Source: Hybos culiciformis
Lineage: Eukaryota; Arthropoda; Insecta; Diptera; Hybotidae
Direction: 5' to 3'
Assembly (NCBI GenBank): GCA_964007475.1
Contig: CAXFZM010000265.1
Location: 186,001 to 250,000 of the forward strand
DNA: 64,000 nucleotides
Under the pieces are notes generated by a model. It made no database searches, had not been told where the DNA came from, and worked only from the letters and a program-made list of their open reading frames with translations. Below are positions 45,036 through 58,215 of this stretch, piece after piece; within the stretch, counting starts at the first letter, position 1; each line of letters starts with the position of its first letter. A program made the position numbers and the translations under genes.

Positions 45036-48000
45036 ATGAAAATCGGTTTTCTAGATCCGGAGAAATAAACGATAAGGTGAGCAAACCCCCTAACTTTAAC
45101 ACATAAAATGTTGACTTTGGGCTGGTTTTTTGTTCATTACTCCGGCTCCAGACTTCGGCGGACCTCCGTTTTTGGTTTAAATTAAAGCTCTAGAAATTAC
45201 GCTTCTTTCTGTGCGATTTTTATGAAAATCGGTTTTCTAGATCCGGAGAAATAAACGATAAGGTGAGCAAACCCCCTAATTTTAACACATAAAATGTTGA
45301 CTTTGGGCTGGTTTTTTGTTCATTACTCCGGCTCCAGACCTCGGAGAACCTCCGTTTTTGGCTTAAATTAAAGGTCTAGAAATTACGCTTCTTTCTGTGC
45401 ATTTTTTATGAAAATCGGTTTTCTAGATCCGGAGAAATAAACGATAAGGTGAGCAAACCCCCTAACTTTAACACATAAAATGTTGACTTTGGGCTGGTTT
45501 TTTGTTCATTACTCCGGCTCCAGACCTCGGAGAACCTCCGTTTTTGGCTTAAATTAAAGGTCTAGAAATTACGCTTCTTTCTGTGCAATTTTTATGAAAA
45601 TCGATTTTCTAGATCCGGGTAAATAAACGATAAGGTGAGCAAACCCCCTAACTTTAACACATAAAATGTTGACTTTGGTCTGGTTTTTTGTTCATTACTC
45701 CGGCTCCAGACTTCGGCGGACCTCCGTTTTTGGCTTAAATTAAAGCTCTAGAAATTACGCTTCTTTCTGTGCGATTTTTATGAAAATCGGTTTTCTAGAT
45801 CCGGAGAAATAAACGATAAGGTGAGCAAACCCCCTAACTTTAACACATAAAATGTTGACTTTGGGCTGGTTTTTTGTTCATTACTCCGGCTCCAGACCTC
45901 GGAGAACCTCCGTTTTTGGCTTAAATTAAAGGTCTAGAAATTACGCTTCTTTCTGTGCAATTTTTATGAAAATCGGTTTTCTAGATCCGGAGAAATAAAC
46001 GATAAGGTGAGCAAACCCCCTAACTTTAACACATAAAATGTTGACTTTGGGCTGGTTTTTTGTTCATTACTCCGGCTCCAGACCTCGGAGAACCTCCGTT
46101 TTTGGCTTAAATTAAAGGTCTAGAAATTACGCTTCTTTCTGTGCAATTTTTATGAAAATCGGTTTTCTAGATCCGGAGAAATAAACGATAAGGTGAGCAA
46201 ACCCCCTAACTTTAACACATAAAATGTTGACTTTGGGCTGGTTTTTTGTTCATTACTCCGGCTCCAGACTTCGGCGGACCTCCGTTTTTGGCTTAAATTA
46301 AAGGTCTAGAAATTACGCTTCTTTCTGTGCAATTTTTATGAAAATCGGTTTTCTAGATCCGGAGAAATAAACGATAAGGTGAGCAAACCCCCTAACTTTA
46401 ACACATAAAATGTTGACTTTGGGCTGGTTTTTTGTTCATTACTCCGGCTCCAGACCTCGGAGAACCTCCGTTTTTGGCTTAAATTAAAGGTCTAGAAATT
46501 ACGCTTCTTTCTGTGCAAATTTTATGAAAATCGGTTTTCTAGATCCGGAGAAATAAACGATAAGGTGAGCAAACCCCCTAACTTTAACACATAAAATGTT
46601 GACTTTGGGCTGGTTTTTTGTTCATTACTCCGGCTCCAGACTTCGGCGGACCTCCGTTTTTGGCTTAAATTAAAGCTCTAGAAATTACGCTTCTTTCTGT
46701 GCGATTTTTATGAAAATCGGTTTTCTAGATCCGGAGAAATAAACGATAAGGTGAGCAAACCCCCTAATTTTAACACATAAAATGTTGACTTTGGGCTGGT
46801 TTTTTGTTCATTACTCCGGCTCCAGACCTCGGAGAACCTCCGTTTTTGGCTTAAATTAAAGGTCTAGAAATTACGCTTCTTTCTGTGCAATTTTTATGAA
46901 AATCGGTTTTCTAGATCCGGAGAAATAAACGATAAGGTGAGCAAACCCCCTAACTTTAACACATAAAATGTTGACTTTGGGCTGGTTTTTTGTTCATTAC
47001 TCCGGCTCCAGACCTCGGAGAACCTCCGTTTTTGGCTTAAATTAAAGGTCTAGAAATTACGCTTCTTTCTGTGCAAATTTTATGAAAATCGGTTTTCTAG
47101 ATCCGGAGAAATAAACGATAAGGTGAGCAAACCCCCTAACTTTAACACATAAAATGTTGACTTTGGGCTGGTTTTTTGTTCATTACTCCGGCTCCAGACT
47201 TCGGCGGACCTCCGTTTTTGGCTTAAATTAAAGCTCTAGAAATTACGCTTCTTTCTGTGCGATTTTTATGAAAATCGGTTTTCTAGATCCGGAGAAATAA
47301 ACGATAAGGTGAGCAAACCCCCTAACTTTAACACATAAAATGTTGACTTTGGGCTGGTTTTTTGTTCATTACTCCGGCTCCAGACCTCGGAGAACCTCCG
47401 TTTTTGGCTTAAATTAAAGGTCTAGAAATTACGCTTCTTACTGTGCAATTTTTATGAAAATCGGTTTTCTAGATCCGGAGAAATAAACGATAAGGTGAGC
47501 AAACCCCCTAACTTTAACACATAAAATGTTGACTTTGGGCTGGTTTTTTGTTCATTACTCCGGCTCCAGACCTCGGAGAACCTCCGTTTTTGGCTTAAAT
47601 TAAAGGTCTAGAAATTACGCTTCTTTCTGTGCAATTTTTATGAAAATCGGTTTTCTAGATCCGGAGAAATAAACGATAAGGTGAGCAAACCCCCTAACTT
47701 TAACACATAAAATGTTGACTTTGGTCTGGTTTTTTGTTCATTACTCCGGCTCCAGACCTCGGAGAACCTCCGTTTTTGGCTTAAATTAAAGGTCTAGAAA
47801 TTACGCTTCTTTCTGTGCAATTTTTATGAAAATCGGTTTTCTAGATCCGGAGAAATAAACGATAAGGTGAGCAAACCCCCTAACTTTAACACATAAAATG
47901 TTGACTTTGGGCTGGTTTTTTGTTCATTACTCCGGCTCCAGACCTCGGAGAACCTCCGTTTTTGGCTTAAATTAAAGGTCTAGAAATTACGCTTCTTTCT

Positions 48001-51000
48001 GTGCAATTTTTATGAAAATCGGTTTTCTAGATCCGGAGAAATAAACGATAAGGTGAGCAAACCCCCTAACTTTAACACATAAAATGTTGACTTTGGGCTG
48101 GTTTTTTGTTCATTACTCCGGCTCCAGACTTCGGCGGACCTCCGTTTTTGGCTTAAATTAAAGCTCTAGAAATTACGCTTCTTTCTGTGCGATTTTTATG
48201 AAAATCGGTTTTCTAGATCCGGAGAAATAAACGATAAGGTGAGCAAACCCCCTAACTTTAACACATAAAATGTTGACTTTGGGCTGGTTTTTTATTCATT
48301 ACTCCGGCTCCAGACCTCGGAGAACCTCCGTTTTTGGCTTAAATTAAAGGTCTAGAAATTACGATTCTGTCTGTGCAATTTTTATGAAAATCGGTTTTCT
48401 AGATCCGGAGAAATAAACGATAAGGTGAGCAAACCCCCTAACTTTAACACATAAAATGTTGACTTTGGGCTGGTTTTTTGTTCATTACTCCGGCTCCAGA
48501 CTTCGGCGGACCTCCGTTTTTGGCTTAAATTAAAGGTCTAGAAATTACGCTTCTTTCTGTCCAATTTTTATGAAAATCGGTTTTCTAGATCCGGAGAAAT
48601 AAACGATAAGGTGGCAAACCCTCTAACTTTAACACATAAAATGTTGACTTTGGGCTGGTTTTTTGTTCATTACTCCGGCTCCAGACTTCGGCGAACCTCC
48701 GTTTTTGGCTTAAATTAAAGGTCTAGAAATTACGCTTCTTTCTGTGCAATTTTTATGAAAATCGTTTTTCTAGATCCGGAGAAATAAACGATAAGGTGAG
48801 CAAACCCCCTAACTTTAACACATAAAATGTTGACTTTGGGCTGGTTTTTTGTTCATTACTCCGGCTCCAGACTTCGGCGGACCTCCGTTTTTGGCTTAAA
48901 TTAAAGGTCTATAAATTACGCTTCTTTCTGTGCAATTTTTATGAAAATCGGTTTTCTAGATCCGGAGAAATAAACGATAAGGTGAGCAAACCCCCTAACT
49001 TTAACACATAAAATGTTGACTTTGGGCTGGTTTTTTGTTCATTACTCCGGCTCCAGACTTCGGCGGACCTCCGTTTTTGGCTTAAATTAAAGCTCTAGAA
49101 ATTACGCTTCTTTCTGTGCGATTTTTATGAAAATCGGTTTTCTAGATCAGGAGAAATAAACGATAAGGTGAGCAAACCCCCTAACTTTAACACATAAAAT
49201 GTTGACTTGGGGCTGTTTTTTTGTTCATTACTCCGGCTCCAGACCTCGGAGAACCTCCGTTTTTGGCTTAAATTAAAGATCTAGAAATTACGCTTCTTTC
49301 TGTGCAATTTTTATGAAAATCGGTTTTCTAGATCCGGAGAAATAAACGATAAGGTGAGCAAACCCCCTAACTTTAACACATAAAATGTTGACTTTGGGCT
49401 GGTTTTTTGTTCATTACTCCGGCTCCAGACCTCGGAGAACCTCCGTTTTTGGCTTAAATTAAAGGTCTAGAAATTACGCTTCTTTCTGTGCAATTTTTAT
49501 GAAAATCGGTTTTCTAGATCCGGAGAAATAAACGATAAGGTGAGCAAACCCCCTAACTTTAACACATAAAATGTTGACTTTGGGCTGGTTTTTTGTTCAT
49601 TACTCCGGCTCCAGACTTCGGCGGACCTCCGTTTTTGGCTTAAATTAAAGGTCTAGAAATTACGCTTCTTTCTGTGCAATTTTTATGAAAATCGGTTTTC
49701 TAGATCCGGAGAAATAAACGATAAGGTGAGCAAACCCCCTAACTTTAACACATAAAATGTTGACTTTGGACTGGTTTTTTGTTCATTACTCCGGCTCCAG
49801 ACCTCGGAGAACTTCCGTTTTTGGCTTAAATTAAAGGTCTAAAAATTACGCTTCTTTCTGTGCAATTTTTATGAAAATCGGTTTTCTAGATCCGGAGAAA
49901 TAAACGATAAGGTGAGCAAACCCCCTAACTTTAACACATAAAATGTTGACTTTGGGCTGGTTTTTTGTTCATTACTCCGGCTCCAGACCTCGGAGAACCT
50001 CCGTTTTTGGCTTAAATTAAAGGTCTAGAAATTACGCTTCTTTCTGTGCAAATTTTATGAAAATCGGTTTTCTAGATCCGGAGAAATAAACGATAAGGTG
50101 AGCAAACCCCCTAACTTTAACACATAAAATGTTGACTTTGGGCTGGTTTTTTGTTCATTACGCCGGCTCCAGACCTCGGAGAACCTCCGTTTTTGGCTTA
50201 AATTAAAGGTCTAGAAATTACGCTTCTTTCTGTGCAATTTTTATGAAAATCGGTTTTCTAGATCCGGAGAAATAAACGATAAGGTGAGCAAACCCCCTAA
50301 CTTTAACACATAAAATGTTGACTTTGGGCTGGTTTTTTGTTCATTACTCCGTCTCCAGACCTCGGAGAACCTCTAGAAATTACGCTTCTTTCTGTGCAAA
50401 TTTTATGAAAATCGGTTTTCTAGATCCGGAGAAATAAACGATAAGGTGAGCAAACCCCCTAACTTTAACACATAAAATGTTGACTTTGGGCTGGTTTTTT
50501 GTTCATTACTCCGGCTCCAGACTTCGGCGGACCTCCGTTTTTGGTTTAAATTAAAGCTCTAGAAATTACGCTTCTTTCTGTGCGATTTTTATGAAAATCG
50601 GTTTTCTAGATCCGGAGAAATAAACGATAAGGTGAGCAAACCCCCTAACTTTAACACATAAAATGTTGACTTTGGGCTGGTTTTTTGTTCATTACTCCGG
50701 CTCCAGACCTCGGAGAACCTCCGTTTTTGGCTTAAATTAAAGGTCTAGAAATTACGCTTCTTACTGTGCAATTTTTATGAAAATCGGTTTTCTAGATCCG
50801 GAGAAATAAACGATAAGGTGAGCAAACCCCCTAACTTTAACACATAAAATGTTGACTTTGGGCTGGTTTTTTGTTCATTACTCCGGCTCCAGACCTCGGA
50901 GAACCTCCGTTTTTGGCTTAAATTAAAGGTCTAGAAATTACGCTTCTTTCTGTGCAATTTTTATGAAAATCGGTTTTCTAGATCCGGAGAAATAAACGAT

Positions 51001-51500
51001 AAGGTGAGCAAACCCCCTAACTTTAACACATAAAATGTTGACTTTGGTCTGGTTTTTTGTTCATTACTCCGGCTCCAGACCTCGGAGAACCTCCGTTTTT
51101 GGCTTAAATTAAAGGTCTAGAAATTACGCTTCTTTCTGTGCAATTTTTATGAAAATCGGTTTTCTAGATCCGGAGAAATAAACGATAAGGTGAGCAAACC
51201 CCCTAACTTTAACACATAAAATGTTGACTTTGGGCTGGTTTTTTGTTCATTACTCCGGCTCCAGACCTCGGAGAACCTCCGTTTTTGGCTTAAATTAAAG
51301 GTCTAGAAATTACGCTTCTTTCTGTGCAATTTTTATGAAAATCGGTTTTCTAGATCCGGAGAAATAAACGATAAGGTGAGCAAACCCCCTAACTTTAACA
51401 CATAAAATGTTGACTTTGGGCTGGTTTTTTGTTCATTACTCCGGCTCCAGACTTCGGCGGACCTCCGTTTTTGGCTTAAATTAAAGCTCTAGAAATTACG
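45036..51500. repeat. 35-monomer HOR, copy C
   Basis: Markers CCTAATTTTAAC (45,277 and 46,765), ATTACGATTC (48,358), GATCAGGAG (49,147) and the 162-bp monomer (50,243) match copy B at +7,365 to +7,367. After GGTCTGG near 51,046 the order no longer follows the A/B pattern. It resembles the segment near 47.7-48.4 kb instead, which marks an exchange point at the end of the domain. Confidence 0.85.
50243..50404 (+). repeat. 162-bp monomer, 24-bp deletion (6 of 6)
   Basis: This is the copy C counterpart of the unit at 42,876 (+7,367 bp). It differs by CCGTCTCC in place of CCGGCTCC just before the deletion. Confidence 0.95.
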
Positions 51501-51674
51501 CTTCTTTCTGTGCGATTTTTATGAAAATCGGTTTTCTAGATCCGGAGAAATAAACGATAAGGTGAGCAAACCCCCTAACTTTAACACATAAAATGTTGAC
51601 TTTGGGCTGGTTTTTTATTCATTACTCCGGCTCCAGACCTCGGAGAACCTCCGTTTTTGGCTTAAATTAAAAGT

Positions 51675-54600
51675 CTAGAAATTACGCTTCTGTCTGTGCA
51701 ATTTTTATGAAAATCGGTTTTTAGATCCGGAGAAATAAACGATAAGGTGAGCAAACCCCCTAACTTTAACACATAAAATGTTGACTTTGGGCTGGTTTTT
51801 TGTTCATTACTCCGGCTCCAGACTTCGGCGGACCTCCGTTTTTGGCTTAAATTAAAGGTCTAGAAATTACGCTTCTTTCTGTGCAATTTTTATGAAAATC
51901 GGTTTTCTAGATCCGGAGAAATAAACGATAAGGTGAGCAAACCCTCTAACTTTAACACATAAAATGTTGACTTTGGGCTGGTTTTTTGTTCATTACTCCG
52001 GCTCCAGACTTCGGCGAACCTCCGTTTTTGGCTTAAATTAAAGGTCTAGAAATTACGCTTCTTTCTGTGCAATTTTTATGAAAATCGGTTTTCTAGATCC
52101 GGAGAAATAAACGATAAGGTGAGCAAACCCCCTAACTTTAACACATAAAATGTTGACTTTGGGCTGGTTTTTTGTTCATTACTCCGGCTCCAGACTTCGG
52201 CGGACCTCCGTTTTTGGCTTAAATTAAAGGTCTATAAATTACGCTTCTTTCTGTGCAATTTTTATGAAAATCGGTTTTCTAGATCCGGAGAAATAAACGA
52301 TAAGGTGAGCAAACCCCCTAACGTTAACACATAAAATGTTGACTTTGGGCTGGTTTTTTGTTCATTACTCCGGCTCCAGACCTCGGAGAACCTCCGTTTT
52401 TGGCTTAAATTAAAGGTCTAGAAATTACGCTTCTTTCTGTGCATTTTTTATGAAAATCGGTTTTCTAGATCCGGAGAAATAAACGATAAGGTGAGCAAAC
52501 CCCCTAACTTTAACACATAAAATGTTGACTTTGGGCTGGTTTTTTGTTCATTACTCCGGCTCCAGACCTCGGAGAACCTCCGTTTTTGGCTTAAATTAAA
52601 GGTCTAGAAATTACGCTTCTTTCTGTGCAATTTTTATGAAAATCGATTTTCTAGATCCGGATAAATAAACGATAAGGTGAGCAAACCCCCTAACTTTAAC
52701 ACATAAAATGTTGACTTTGGTCTGGTTTTTTGTTCATTACTCCGGCTCCAGACTTCGGCGGACCTCCGTTTTTGGCTTAAATTAAAGCTCTAGAAATTAC
52801 GCTTCTTTCTGTGCGATTTTTATGAAAATCGGTTTTCTAGATCCGGAGAAATAAACGATAAGGTGAGCAAACCCCCTAACTTTAACACATAAAATGTTGA
52901 CTTTGGGCTGGTTTTTTGTTCATTACTCCGGCTCCAGACCTCGGAGAACCTCCGTTTTTGGCTTAAATTAAAGGTCTAGAAATTACGCTTCTTTCTGTGC
53001 AATTTTTATGAAAATCGGTTTTCTAGATCCGGAGAAATAAACGATAAGGTGAGCAAACCCCCTAACTTTAACACATAAAATGTTGACTTTGGGCTGGTTT
53101 TTTGTTCATTACTCCGGCTCCAGACCTCGGAGAACCTCCGTTTTTGGCTTAAATTAAAGGTCTAGAAATTACGCTTCTTTCTGTGCAATTTTTATGAAAA
53201 TCGGTTTTCTAGATCCGGAGAAATAAACGATAAGGTGAGCTAACCCCCTAACTTTAACACATAAAATGTTGACTTTGGTCTGGTTTTTTGTTCATTACTC
53301 CGGCTCCAGACCTCGGAGAACCTCCGTTTTTGGCTTAAATTAAAGGTCTAGAAATTACGCTTCTTTCTGTGCAATTTTTATGAAAATCGGTTTTCTAGAT
53401 CCGGAGAAATAAACGATAAGGTGAGCAAACCCCCTAACTTTAACACATAAAATGTTGACTTTGGGCTGGTTTTTTGTTCATTACTCCGGCTCCAGACCTC
53501 GGAGAACCTCCGTTTTTGGCTTAAATTAAAGGTCTAGAAATTACGCTTCTTTCTGTGCAAATTTTATGAAAATCGGTTTTCTAGATCCGGAGAAATAAAC
53601 GATAAGGTGAGCAAACCCCCTAACTTTAACACATAAAATGTTGACTTTGGTCTGGTTTTTTGTTCATTACTCCGGCTCCAGACCTCGGAGAACCTCCGTT
53701 TTTGGCTTAAATTAAAGGTCTATAAATTACGCTTCTTTCTGTGCAATTTTTATGAAAATCGGTTTTCTAGATCCGGAGAAATAAACGATAAGGTGAGCAA
53801 ACCCCCTAACTTTAACACATAAAATGTTGACTTTGGGCTGGTTTTTTGTTCATTACTCCGGCTCCAGACTTCGGCGGACCTCCGTTTTTGGTTTAAATTA
53901 AAGCTCTAGAAATTACGCTTCTTTCTGTGCGATTTTTATGAAAATCGGTTTTCTAGATCCGGAGAAATAAACGATAAGGTGAGCAAACCCCCTAACTTTA
54001 ACACATAAAATGTTGACTTTGGGCTGGTTTTTTGTTCATTACTCCGGCTCCAGACCTCGGAGAACCTCCGTTTTTGGCTTAAATTAAAGGTCTAGAAATT
54101 ACGCTTCTTACTGTGCAATTTTTATGAAAATCGGTTTTCTAGATCCGGAGAAATAAACGATAAGGTGAGCAAACCCCCTAACTTTAACACATAAAATGTT
54201 GACTTTGGGCTGGTTTTTTGTTCATTACTCCGGCTCCAGACCTCGGAGAACCTCCGTTTTTGGCTTAAATTAAAGGTCTAGAAATTACGCTTCTTTCTGT
54301 GCAATTTTTATGAAAATCGGTTTTCTAGATCCGGAGAAATAAACGATAAGGTGAGCAAACCCCCTAACTTTAACACATAAAATGTTGACTTTGGTCTGGT
54401 TTTTTGTTCATTACTCCGGCTCCAGACCTCGGAGAACCTCCGTTTTTGGCTTAAATTAAAGGTCTAGAAATTACGCTTCTTTCTGTGCAATTTTTATGAA
54501 AATCGGTTTTCTAGATCCGGAGAAATAAACGATAAGGTGAGCAAACCCCCTAACTTTAACACATAAAATGTTGACTTTGGGCTGGTTTTTTGTTCATTAC

Positions 54601-55020
54601 TCCGGCTCCAGACCTCGGAGAACCTCCGTTTTTGGCTTAAATTAAAGGTCTAGAAATTACGCTTCTTTCTGTGCAATTTTTATGAAAATCGGTTTTCTAG
54701 ATCCGGAGAAATAAACGATAAGGTGAGCAAACCCCCTAACTTTAACACATAAAATGTTGACTTTGGGCTGGTTTTTTGTTCATTACTCCGGCTCCAGACT
54801 TCGGCGGACCTCCGTTTTTGGCTTAAATTAAAGCTCTAGAAATTACGCTTCTTTCTGTGCGATTTTTATGAAAATCGGTTTTCTAGATCCGGAGAAATAA
54901 ACGATAAGGTGAGCAAACCCCCTAACTTTAACACATAAAATGTTGACTTTGGGCTGGTTTTTTATTCATTACTCCGGCTCCAGACCTCGGAGAACCTCCG
55001 TTTTTGGCTTAAATTAAAAG
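51675..55020. repeat. 18-monomer HOR unit, copy 1 (3,348 bp)
   Basis: The unit begins at AAAAGTCTAG with CTTCTGTCTG (51,674) and holds CCCTCTAAC with CTTCGGCGAACC, GTCTATAAAT (about 52,230), CTAACGTTAAC (52,323), GTGCATTTTTT, CGATTTTC with GGATAAAT, GAGCTAACC, GTGCAAATTTT, GGTTTAAATT, CTTCTTACTG and TTTTTTATTC. A 1-bp loss (GGTTTTTAGATCC) lies near 51,718. The order mixes landmarks of the 20-monomer and 35-monomer units, so the unit looks assembled by recombination between them. Confidence 0.87.
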
Positions 55021-57068
55021 TCTAGAAATTACGCTTCTGTCTGTGCAATTTTTATGAAAATCGGTTTTCTAGATCCGGAGAAATAAACGATAAGGTGAGC
55101 AAACCCCCTAACTTTAACACATAAAATGTTGACTTTGGGCTGGTTTTTTGTTCATTACTCCGGCTCCAGACTTCGGCGGACCTCCGTTTTTGGCTTAAAT
55201 TAAAGGTCTAGAAATTACGCTTCTTTCTGTGCAATTTTTATGAAAATCGGTTTTCTAGATCCGGAGAAATAAACGATAAGGTGAGCAAACCCTCTAACTT
55301 TAACACATAAAATGTTGACTTTGGGCTGGTTTTTTGTTCATTACTCCGGCTCCAGACTTCGGCGAACCTCCGTTTTTGGCTTAAATTAAAGGTCTAGAAA
55401 TTACGCTTCTTTCTGTGCAATTTTTATGAAAATCGGTTTTCTAGATCCGGAGAAATAAACGATAAGGTGAGCAAACCCCCTAACTTTAACACATAAAATG
55501 TTGACTTTGGGCTGGTTTTTTGTTCATTACTCCGGCTCCAGACTTCGGCGGACCTCCGTTTTTGGCTTAAATTAAAGGTCTATAAATTACGCTTCTTTCT
55601 GTGCAATTTTTATGAAAATCGGTTTTCTAGATCCGGAGAAATAAACGATAAGGTGAGCAAACCCCCTAACGTTAACACATAAAATGTTGACTTTGGGCTG
55701 GTTTTTTGTTCATTACTCCGGCTCCAGACCTCGGAGAACCTCCGTTTTTGGCTTAAATTAAAGGTCTAGAAATTACGCTTCTTTCTGTGCATTTTTTATG
55801 AAAATCGGTTTTCTAGATCCGGAGAAATAAACGATAAGGTGAGCAAACCCCCTAACTTTAACACATAAAATGTTGACTTTGGGCTGGTTTTTTGTTCATT
55901 ACTCCGGCTCCAGACCTCGGAGAACCTCCGTTTTTGGCTTAAATTAAAGGTCTAGAAATTACGCTTCTTTCTGTGCAATTTTTATGAAAATCGATTTTCT
56001 AGATCCGGATAAATAAACGATAAGGTGAGCAAACCCCCTAACTTTAACACATAAAATGTTGACTTTGGTCTGGTTTTTTGTTCATTACTCCGGCTCCAGA
56101 CTTCGGCGGACCTCCGTTTTTGGCTTAAATTAAAGCTCTAGAAATTACGCTTCTTTCTGTGCGATTTTTATGAAAATCGGTTTTCTAGATCCGGAGAAAT
56201 AAACGATAAGGTGAGCAAACCCCCTAACTTTAACACATAAAATGTTGACTTTGGGCTGGTTTTTTGTTCATTACTCCGGCTCCAGACCTCGGAGAACCTC
56301 CGTTTTTGGCTTAAATTAAAGGTCTAGAAATTACGCTTCTTTCTGTGCAATTTTTATGAAAATCGGTTTTCTAGATCCGGAGAAATAAACGATAAGGTGA
56401 GCAAACCCCCTAACTTTAACACATAAAATGTTGACTTTGGGCTGGTTTTTTGTTCATTACTCCGGCTCCAGACCTCGGAGAACCTCCGTTTTTGGCTTAA
56501 ATTAAAGGTCTAGAAATTACGCTTCTTTCTGTGCAATTTTTATGAAAATCGGTTTTCTAGATCCGGAGAAATAAACGATAAGGTGAGCTAACCCCCTAAC
56601 TTTAACACATAAAATGTTGACTTTGGTCTGGTTTTTTGTTCATTACTCCGGCTCCAGACCTCGGAGAACCTCCGTTTTTGGCTTAAATTAAAGGTCTAGA
56701 AATTACGCTTCTTTCTGTGCAATTTTTATGAAAATCGGTTTTCTAGATCCGGAGAAATAAACGATAAGGTGAGCAAACCCCCTAACTTTAACACATAAAA
56801 TGTTGACTTTGGGCTGGTTTTTTGTTCATTACTCCGGCTCCAGACCTCGGAGAACCTCCGTTTTTGGCTTAAATTAAAGGTCTAGAAATTACGCTTCTTT
56901 CTGTGCAAATTTTATGAAAATCGGTTTTCTAGATCCGGAGAAATAAACGATAAGGTGAGCAAACCCCCTAACTTTAACACATAAAATGTTGACTTTGGTC
57001 TGGTTTTTTGTTCATTACTCCGGCTCCAGACCTCGGAGAACCTCCGTTTTTGGCTTAAATTAAAGGTC
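55021..57068. repeat. 18-monomer HOR unit, copy 2 (partial)
   Basis: CTAACGTTAAC (55,671), GTGCATTTTTT, GGATAAAT, GAGCTAACC (about 56,588), GTGCAAATTTT (about 56,906) and GGTCTGG repeat copy 1 at +3,348. At about 57,070 this copy has GTCTAGAAATT where copy 1 has GTCTATAAATT. The following landmarks are closer together: the next CTAACGTTAAC is only 14 monomers on, at 58,275. Confidence 0.85.
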
Positions 57069-58215
57069 TAGAAATTACGCTTCTTTCTGTGCAATTTTTA
57101 TGAAAATCGGTTTTCTAGATCCGGAGAAATAAACGATAAGGTGAGCAAACCCCCTAACTTTAACACATAAAATGTTGACTTTGGGCTGGTTTTTTGTTCA
57201 TTACTCCGGCTCCAGACCTCGGAGAACCTCCGTTTTTGGCTTAAATTAAAGGTCTAGAAATTACGCTTCTTTCTGTGCAATTTTTATGAAAATCGGTTTT
57301 CTAGATCCGGAGAAATAAACGATAAGGTGAGCAAACCCCCTAACTTTAACACATAAAATGTTGACTTTGGGCTGGTTTTTTGTTCATTACTCCGGCTCCA
57401 GACTTCGGCGGACCTCCGTTTTTGGCTTAAATTAAAGCTCTAGAAATTACGCTTCTTTCTGTGCGATTTTTATGAAAATCGGTTTTCTAGATCCGGAGAA
57501 ATAAACGATAAGGTGAGCAAACCCCCTAACTTTAACACATAAAATGTTGACTTTGGGCTGGTTTTTTGTTCATTACTCCGGCTCCAGACTTCGGCGGACC
57601 TCCGTTTTTGGCTTAAATTAAAGCTCTAGAAATTACGCTTCTTTCTGTGCGATTTTTATGAAAATCGGTTTTCTAGATCCGGAGAAATAAACGATAAGGT
57701 GAGCAAACCCCCTAACTTTAACACATAAAATGTTGACTTTGGGCTGGTTTTTTATTCATTACTCCGGCTCCAGACCTCGGAGAACCTCCGTTTTTGGCTT
57801 AAATTAAAAGTCTAGAAATTACGCTTCTTTCTGTGCAATTTTTATGAAAATCGGTTTTCTAGATCCGGAGAAATAAACGATAAGGTGAGCAAACCCTCTA
57901 ACTTTAACACATAAAATGTTGACTTTGGGCTGGTTTTTTGTTCATTACTCCGGCTCCAGACTTCGGCGAACCTCCGTTTTTGGCTTAAATTAAAGGTCTA
58001 GAAATTACGCTTCTTTCTGTGCAATTTTTATGAAAATCGGTTTTCTAGATCCGGAGAAATAAACGATAAGGTGAGCAAACCCCCTAACTTTAACACATAA
58101 AATGTTGACTTTGGGCTGGTTTTTTGTTCATTACTCCGGCTCCAGACTTCGGCGGACCTCCGTTTTTGGCTTAAATTAAAGGTCTATAAATTACGCTTCT
58201 TTCTGTGCAATTTTT
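57069..58215. repeat. Transition between the 18-monomer and 3-monomer zones
   Basis: These are standard 186-bp monomers, including two consecutive AAAGCTCTAG units, TTTTTTATTC (about 57,751), AAAAGTCTAG now with CTTCTTTCTG instead of CTTCTGTCTG, CCCTCTAAC with CTTCGGCGAACC (monomer 57,844) and GTCTATAAAT (about 58,190). It reads as a shortened version of the 18-monomer unit. Confidence 0.8.

Larger units (their letters stand above)
30840..51500. repeat. 35-monomer HOR domain, about three copies
   Basis: Rare ordered markers recur three times: ATTACGATTCTGTCTG (34,532; 40,991; 48,358), the 1-bp deletion AAGGTGGCAAACC (about 34,786; 41,244; 48,611), ATCGTTTTTC, GTCTATAAAT, GATCAGGAG (35,321; 41,780; 49,147), CTTGGGGCTGTTT, AAAGATCTAG (35,451; 41,910; 49,277), GGACTGG (35,944; 42,403; 49,770), ATTACGCCGG, and 162-bp deleted monomers. 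Offsets are 6,459 bp (35 monomers minus 51 bp of deletions) and 7,367 bp (40 monomers minus 73 bp). The form CCGGGTAAAT replaces CCGGATAAAT only here (about 31,403; 37,144; 38,237; 44,509; 45,602). Confidence 0.93.
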
